A DNA stretch of 7,927 bases, taken from Alphaproteobacteria bacterium (GTDB lineage: Bacteria > Pseudomonadota > Alphaproteobacteria > CBDBCS01 > JAHZLG01). Shown one piece after another: positions 4,981 to 7,927 of this stretch; positions within the stretch are counted from its first letter, which is position 1; every line of letters starts with the position of its first letter. The notes under the pieces were generated by a model. It saw only the letters and a list, made by a program, of their open reading frames with translations, did not search any database and was not told the DNA's origin. The stretch spans positions 1-7,927 of the forward strand of contig JAHZLG010000027.1 of NCBI GenBank assembly GCA_022599995.1. The letters run 5' to 3'. Both the position numbers and the translations under genes were made by a program.

Positions 4981-6376
4981 TCAACGCACCGTATCCGCCG
5001 CCGACAAAAGACGCCTGCTCGCCTTCGTGAATGAGTGCACCCTAGCAGAGACCATCACCCGCTTCGCGCGCCCTCGCGATGACGCCGCCACCATCCGTTA
5101 TACCAACCTGCTGGAACAACGACAAAACGGCGTGCCCCTATCCCGCCTGCTAGGCGAAGCCGAATTCTATGGCAGGCGGTTCGTGATCAATGATCAGTGC
5201 CTCGATCCGCGCGAAGACAGCGAGGTGCTGGTTCGCATTGCCCTAGACCTGCTGGCCACGTCACCACCGCCGGAGACGGACGGCGAGGATTCTGTTCCGT
5301 GGCACATCGCCGATCTGGGGACTGGCAGCGGTTGCCTGTTGATAAGCCTGCTTGCCGAGCACGAAAAGAGCCTTGCCACCACCTCAATCACTAACAGCAC
5401 CAACAGTGCTAACAGCACTGACAGCACCAACAGCAACAACAGCTCTGACAGCACTGACAGCACTGACAGCAACAACAGCACTGACAGCACAAACAGCACC
5501 AAAAGCACTGACAGCACAAACAGCACCAAAAGCACTGACAGCAACAACAGCTCTGACAGCAACAACAGCTCTGACAGCACCAACAGCACAAACAGCACTA
5601 ACACCAACAGCACTGACAGCAACAGCACTGACAGCAACAACAGCAACAACAGCAACAACAGCACAAACAGCACAAACAGCACCAACAGCACTGACAGCAC
5701 CAACAGCACAAACAGCACAAACAGCACCAACAGCACCAACAGCAACAACAGCACCAACAGCACAAACAGCACCAAGAATGCCAACCATCGAGCAAAGCTA
5801 GGATCGACCCCCGAAAGCCGCGCCCTAGAAGGCGCACAAAATAGCCCTCCCCTCCAGCACACCGCAGTTGCCGCCATGGGCGTCGACGTGTCGTGCGACT
5901 GCTTGCAGGCGGCAGAAGCGAATGCCCACGCCCACCACCTCGTCGGAATCGCATGGCGGCAAGCCAACCTGCTCGACTCCAATGCCTATGATGGCTTGCT
6001 CGACGGCACCGGCACCCGCCCCTTCAACCTGATCATCAGTAATCCACCCTATATTCGTCACGATGCCGCCCTTGATCCTACGGTCACCCGATACGATCCC
6101 GCGCGTGCCCTCTACGGCGGTGACGACGGGCTTGCATTTTACCGAAGCCTTGCCAAGAATCTGCCCAAGATAACAACACACCGAGCACTGATCGTTCTCG
6201 AGATTGGCGCAACGCAAGCCCGCGCCGTTACGGAAATCTTTCACGCCGCCTCCGGCAATGCCTTCGATTGGCACTGGCAGGGCACCCACCACGACACGGC
6301 AGGGCTTGACCGTGTTGTGTGTCTCCAATTGCACCACCGCACCCCGTTACCGCCGACCACCGAGCTAAACGCATGA
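4922..6376 (+). CDS. prmC: PrmC/HemK peptide chain release factor N5-glutamine methyltransferase with a large low-complexity insertion
   Basis: PrmC methylates the Gln of the GGQ motif in release factors RF1 and RF2. In this 484-residue version, LEQRQNGVPLSRLLGEAEF (64-82) and the following RRFVINDQCLDPREDSE (85-101) match the family's helical domain and linker. DLGTGSG (131-137) is the SAM-binding motif I, GVD (320-322) the ribose-binding acidic strand, and NPPY (374-377) the diagnostic substrate-amide motif. RYDPARALYGGDDGLAFYR (390-408) and GLDRVV (461-466) match the C-terminal fold. Between motif I and the acidic strand, residues 158-284 are almost only Asn, Ser, Thr, Asp and Lys. This stretch falls in the loop between the first helix and second strand of the Rossmann fold, where a disordered insert could be tolerated. 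The usual length is about 280 residues. The start is ATG 4922: an in-frame TGA at 4850-4852 lies upstream and no other start lies between. The first 19 residues are repeat-derived, so a later start such as the GTG at residue 36 is possible. The N-terminal helical domain looks shortened. The prmC TGA overlaps the P450 ATG. Confidence 0.92.
   Translation: MNDQENLSDERPENQSSGRSQRTVSAADKRRLLAFVNECTLAETITRFARPRDDAATIRYTNLLEQRQNGVPLSRLLGEAEFYGRRFVINDQCLDPREDSEVLVRIALDLLATSPPPETDGEDSVPWHIADLGTGSGCLLISLLAEHEKSLATTSITNSTNSANSTDSTNSNNSSDSTDSTDSNNSTDSTNSTKSTDSTNSTKSTDSNNSSDSNNSSDSTNSTNSTNTNSTDSNSTDSNNSNNSNNSTNSTNSTNSTDSTNSTNSTNSTNSTNSNNSTNSTNSTKNANHRAKLGSTPESRALEGAQNSPPLQHTAVAAMGVDVSCDCLQAAEANAHAHHLVGIAWRQANLLDSNAYDGLLDGTGTRPFNLIISNPPYIRHDAALDPTVTRYDPARALYGGDDGLAFYRSLAKNLPKITTHRALIVLEIGATQARAVTEIFHAASGNAFDWHWQGTHHDTAGLDRVVCLQLHHRTPLPPTTELNA
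5393..5773 (+). repeat. in-frame minisatellite, mostly 9-base units AACAGCACN
   Basis: This 381-base tract encodes residues 158-284 of PrmC. Units read [Asn/Asp/Lys]-Ser-[Thr/Asn/Ser]; the Ser codon at the fixed position is almost always AGC and the first codon is AAC, GAC or AAA. Around residues 227-236 the Ser phase shifts twice, showing 6-base units among the 9-base ones. All changes are multiples of three, so the frame is kept. Near-uniform codons indicate recent expansion by slippage rather than conserved protein sequence. Confidence 0.97.
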
Positions 6377-7677
6377 CTACCTACCCCTTCAGCCATAACA
6401 CCAATGCGCATGCCAACCTCGCTGACCACGATGCCTTCGTGGATGGCGTCCCCTATGCGACCTTCCAACGACTGCGGCAACAAGACCCCATCCACTGGAC
6501 CCCCGACTCCGAAAGCGAAAGAGGATTCTGGTCAATCACGCGCTACCACGACGTCGGGCGACTCAACAACAATTTTCGCCTGATGAGCAGTGCCAAGGGT
6601 ATCCGCATCGAAGACCAAAGCCCCGAAGAGTTCGAAGCCCGCAAGACCTTTCAAGAGACCGACCCCCCCGACCATCGCATCGTACGCCATTCGCTGAACC
6701 CGCACTTCTCGCTCGAGACCGTGTCGCGCTACGAACAGGACATCCGCCACCTCGCGGCCGACATCCTGGAACAAGCCATCGGCCTACGCGAATTCGATGC
6801 CGTCGAGCACATCGCCCGCCGCCTGCCAATGCTTATGTTGGCACGCATCCTCGGTATCCCCGACCACGATGCCAACTTTCTTGTCGAAATGGGCGACCAG
6901 CTCATTGCCAACTCAGACCCGGAATTCACCGATTTCGTCATTGACCAAGCCGATACCGACGAGTATCGATTGCTGCCGTTTCGCTCCCCCGCTGCCATCA
7001 AGCTGTTCGACTACGCAAAACAAACCCGCCAAGCTATCCAAAACGGCACCCACACGACCCCTGGGATCATGGCTGAAATCCTCGCCCCGGTGCCGCCGAG
7101 TGAGGGAGGGAAACCGAGCTATGTCATGTCTGAGGACGAATTCCGCAATTTCTTCTGCCTGTTGGTTGCGGCCGGCAACGACACCACGCGGTACTCGATT
7201 GCCGGCATGATGCAAATCCTCGCGAATAACCCGACGCTGTTCGCCCGCCTAAAAGCCGCCCTCGACGATTCCACCGCGCGCATCTGGGAGGTTGCCGCCG
7301 ATGAATTCATCCGGTGTGCCTCCCCCACCATGCACTTCCGCCGCACCGCCACGCGGGACATTACCTACCAAGACAAGCTTATCCGTGAGGGCGATAAGGT
7401 CATCCTCTGGTTCGTTTCGGGCAACCACGACGAGAACGTGTTTCCCAATCCCACAACTGTCGATTTGGATAACCCGCGCAAGCGACACATCGCCTTCGGA
7501 CAAGGAGGCCCCCACGTGTGTCTTGGCATGTACCTTGCCCGGCTCGAGGTGAAGGTGCTGCTTCAAGTCTTACTCGGGCGGGTGGAATCCCTGCAACAAA
7601 CCGGACGACAATCCTATCTGCGGTCGAATTTCATCGGCGGGATCAAGCAATTGCCGATTGCCGTCACGCCGCACTAA
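6373..7677 (+). CDS. cytochrome P450, CYP125-like
   Basis: A 434-residue soluble P450 monooxygenase, of full family length. The I-helix has AGNDTTRYS (267-275), the oxygen-activating motif with Asp-Thr, very like the AGNETTRNS of CYP125-type steroid side-chain hydroxylases. The K-helix has ExxR at E311/R314. The haem loop is FGQGGPHVCLG (375-385), with C383 as the iron ligand; Phe-to-Cys spacing is one residue longer than the common FxxGxxxC pattern, as in CYP125. TDPPDHRIVR (96-105) is the usual C-helix region. It has no membrane anchor, so it needs ferredoxin and reductase partners, which are not in the window. The start ATG 6373 overlaps the prmC stop (ATGA), implying translational coupling; a GTG at 6319 would add 18 residues inside prmC. 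Likely substrates are steroids, lipids or a polyketide/terpene-like product. Substrate assignment is uncertain. Confidence 0.93.
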   Translation: MTTYPFSHNTNAHANLADHDAFVDGVPYATFQRLRQQDPIHWTPDSESERGFWSITRYHDVGRLNNNFRLMSSAKGIRIEDQSPEEFEARKTFQETDPPDHRIVRHSLNPHFSLETVSRYEQDIRHLAADILEQAIGLREFDAVEHIARRLPMLMLARILGIPDHDANFLVEMGDQLIANSDPEFTDFVIDQADTDEYRLLPFRSPAAIKLFDYAKQTRQAIQNGTHTTPGIMAEILAPVPPSEGGKPSYVMSEDEFRNFFCLLVAAGNDTTRYSIAGMMQILANNPTLFARLKAALDDSTARIWEVAADEFIRCASPTMHFRRTATRDITYQDKLIREGDKVILWFVSGNHDENVFPNPTTVDLDNPRKRHIAFGQGGPHVCLGMYLARLEVKVLLQVLLGRVESLQQTGRQSYLRSNFIGGIKQLPIAVTPH

Positions 7678-7686
7678 GCTCGACGA

Positions 7687-7716
7687 GGGGCTGCCCCCAA
7701 CCGGGGCTGAGCCCCG
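7687..7716 (+). terminator. pair of GC-rich hairpins just after the P450 gene, no T run
   Basis: GGGG-CTG-CCCC (7687-7697) is followed by the perfect hairpin CGGGGC-TGA-GCCCCG (7702-7716), 25-39 bases beyond the P450 stop codon. They could stall RNA polymerase or protect the 3' end of the message. The missing T tract argues against a classical intrinsic terminator, and the second hairpin also forms part of the first unit of the following repeat array. Confidence 0.35.
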
Positions 7717-7927
7717 AACAGAGGCTGAGCCCCAACTGAGGCCGCGCCCCGACAGAGACTGAGCCCCAACTGAGACCGCGCCCCAAACAGAGGCTGAGCC
7801 CCGACAGAGACCACGCCCCAAACAGAGGCTGAGCCCCAACAGAGACTGCGCCCCAACCGAGACTGTGCCCCAAACAGAAGCTGAGCCCCAACTGAGACCA
7901 CGCCCCAAACAGAGGCTGAGCCCCAAC
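7704..7927 (+). repeat. 17-18 base tandem array, at least 13 units, continuing past the window
   Basis: Units begin at 7704, 7721, 7738, 7755, 7772, 7790, 7807, 7825, 7842, 7859, 7877, 7894 and 7912, with the last cut by the window edge. The consensus is GAGRCYGMGCCCCAACN, with one extra A in the 18-base units. Through much of the array, CTGAGCC-type units alternate with CCGCGCC/CCACGCC-type units, giving a higher-order period near 35. On the minus strand each unit shows a GGGG run. Mixed 17 and 18 lengths cycle the reading frame, so the array is very unlikely to be coding. Confidence 0.95.

Noticed and set aside
5393..5773. Many N-X-S/T sequons in the PrmC tract, suggesting glycosylation.
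   Set aside because: PrmC is a cytoplasmic enzyme with no signal peptide; the sequons follow from the repeat unit.
5194..5982. Leu/Val-rich minus frames and an Ala/Thr-rich + frame across the prmC tract, resembling membrane or Ala-rich proteins.
   Set aside because: The repeat has no stop codon in several frames, so long open frames are automatic. Only the PrmC frame joins conserved motifs on both sides.
7570..7926. Minus-strand open frames over the 17-18 base array encoding Gly/Leu/Ser-rich repeats.
   Set aside because: All three minus frames are open, unit length changes the frame, and no start or conserved domain is present.

Overview
The window is bacterial DNA with five convincing genes, all on the + strand, in the order: FtsZ/tubulin-like protein A (1017-2330), FtsZ/tubulin-like protein B (2555-3862), a leucine-carboxyl-methyltransferase-family (LCM) SAM methyltransferase (3919-4824), a PrmC/HemK release-factor glutamine methyltransferase with a giant Asn/Ser/Thr insertion (4922-6376), and a CYP125-like cytochrome P450 (6373-7677). 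By eye the base composition is in the mid to high 50s percent G+C, with the + strand rich in A and C. None of the five starts has a clear GGAGG-type ribosome site. I cannot name the organism. A PrmC rules in bacteria, and the P450 and LCM families are common in actinobacteria and other secondary-metabolite producers, but this does not settle the phylum.

Layout. Positions 1-1016 hold no gene I can defend: possibly the last 60 codons of a gene entering from the left (to 185), then about 830 bases with short direct repeats and one isolated TATAAT. The two FtsZ-like genes follow, separated by a 224-base spacer made of four 55-58 base repeats that can each fold into a nested hairpin. After a plain 56-base gap comes the LCM methyltransferase, then a 24-25 base repeat array that runs into the start of prmC. 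prmC carries a 127-codon minisatellite in the middle of its methyltransferase fold and overlaps the P450 gene by ATGA. After the P450 there is a GC-rich hairpin and a 17-18 base tandem array that continues past the right edge.

How the genes may work together. The strongest idea is that the two FtsZ-like proteins form a two-component filament. They are collinear paralogs, adjacent, and asymmetric: B keeps the full NxDxxD catalytic (T7/synergy) loop, while A has Gly in place of the first Asp. Their C-terminal tails are acidic in A and basic in B. This resembles the division of labour between alpha- and beta-tubulin, but is inference. The LCM methyltransferase and P450 look like tailoring or lipid/steroid enzymes; a functional tie to the filament pair is not shown by the sequence. 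A second theme is that nearly every spacer, plus one coding region, carries its own unrelated family of short tandem repeats.
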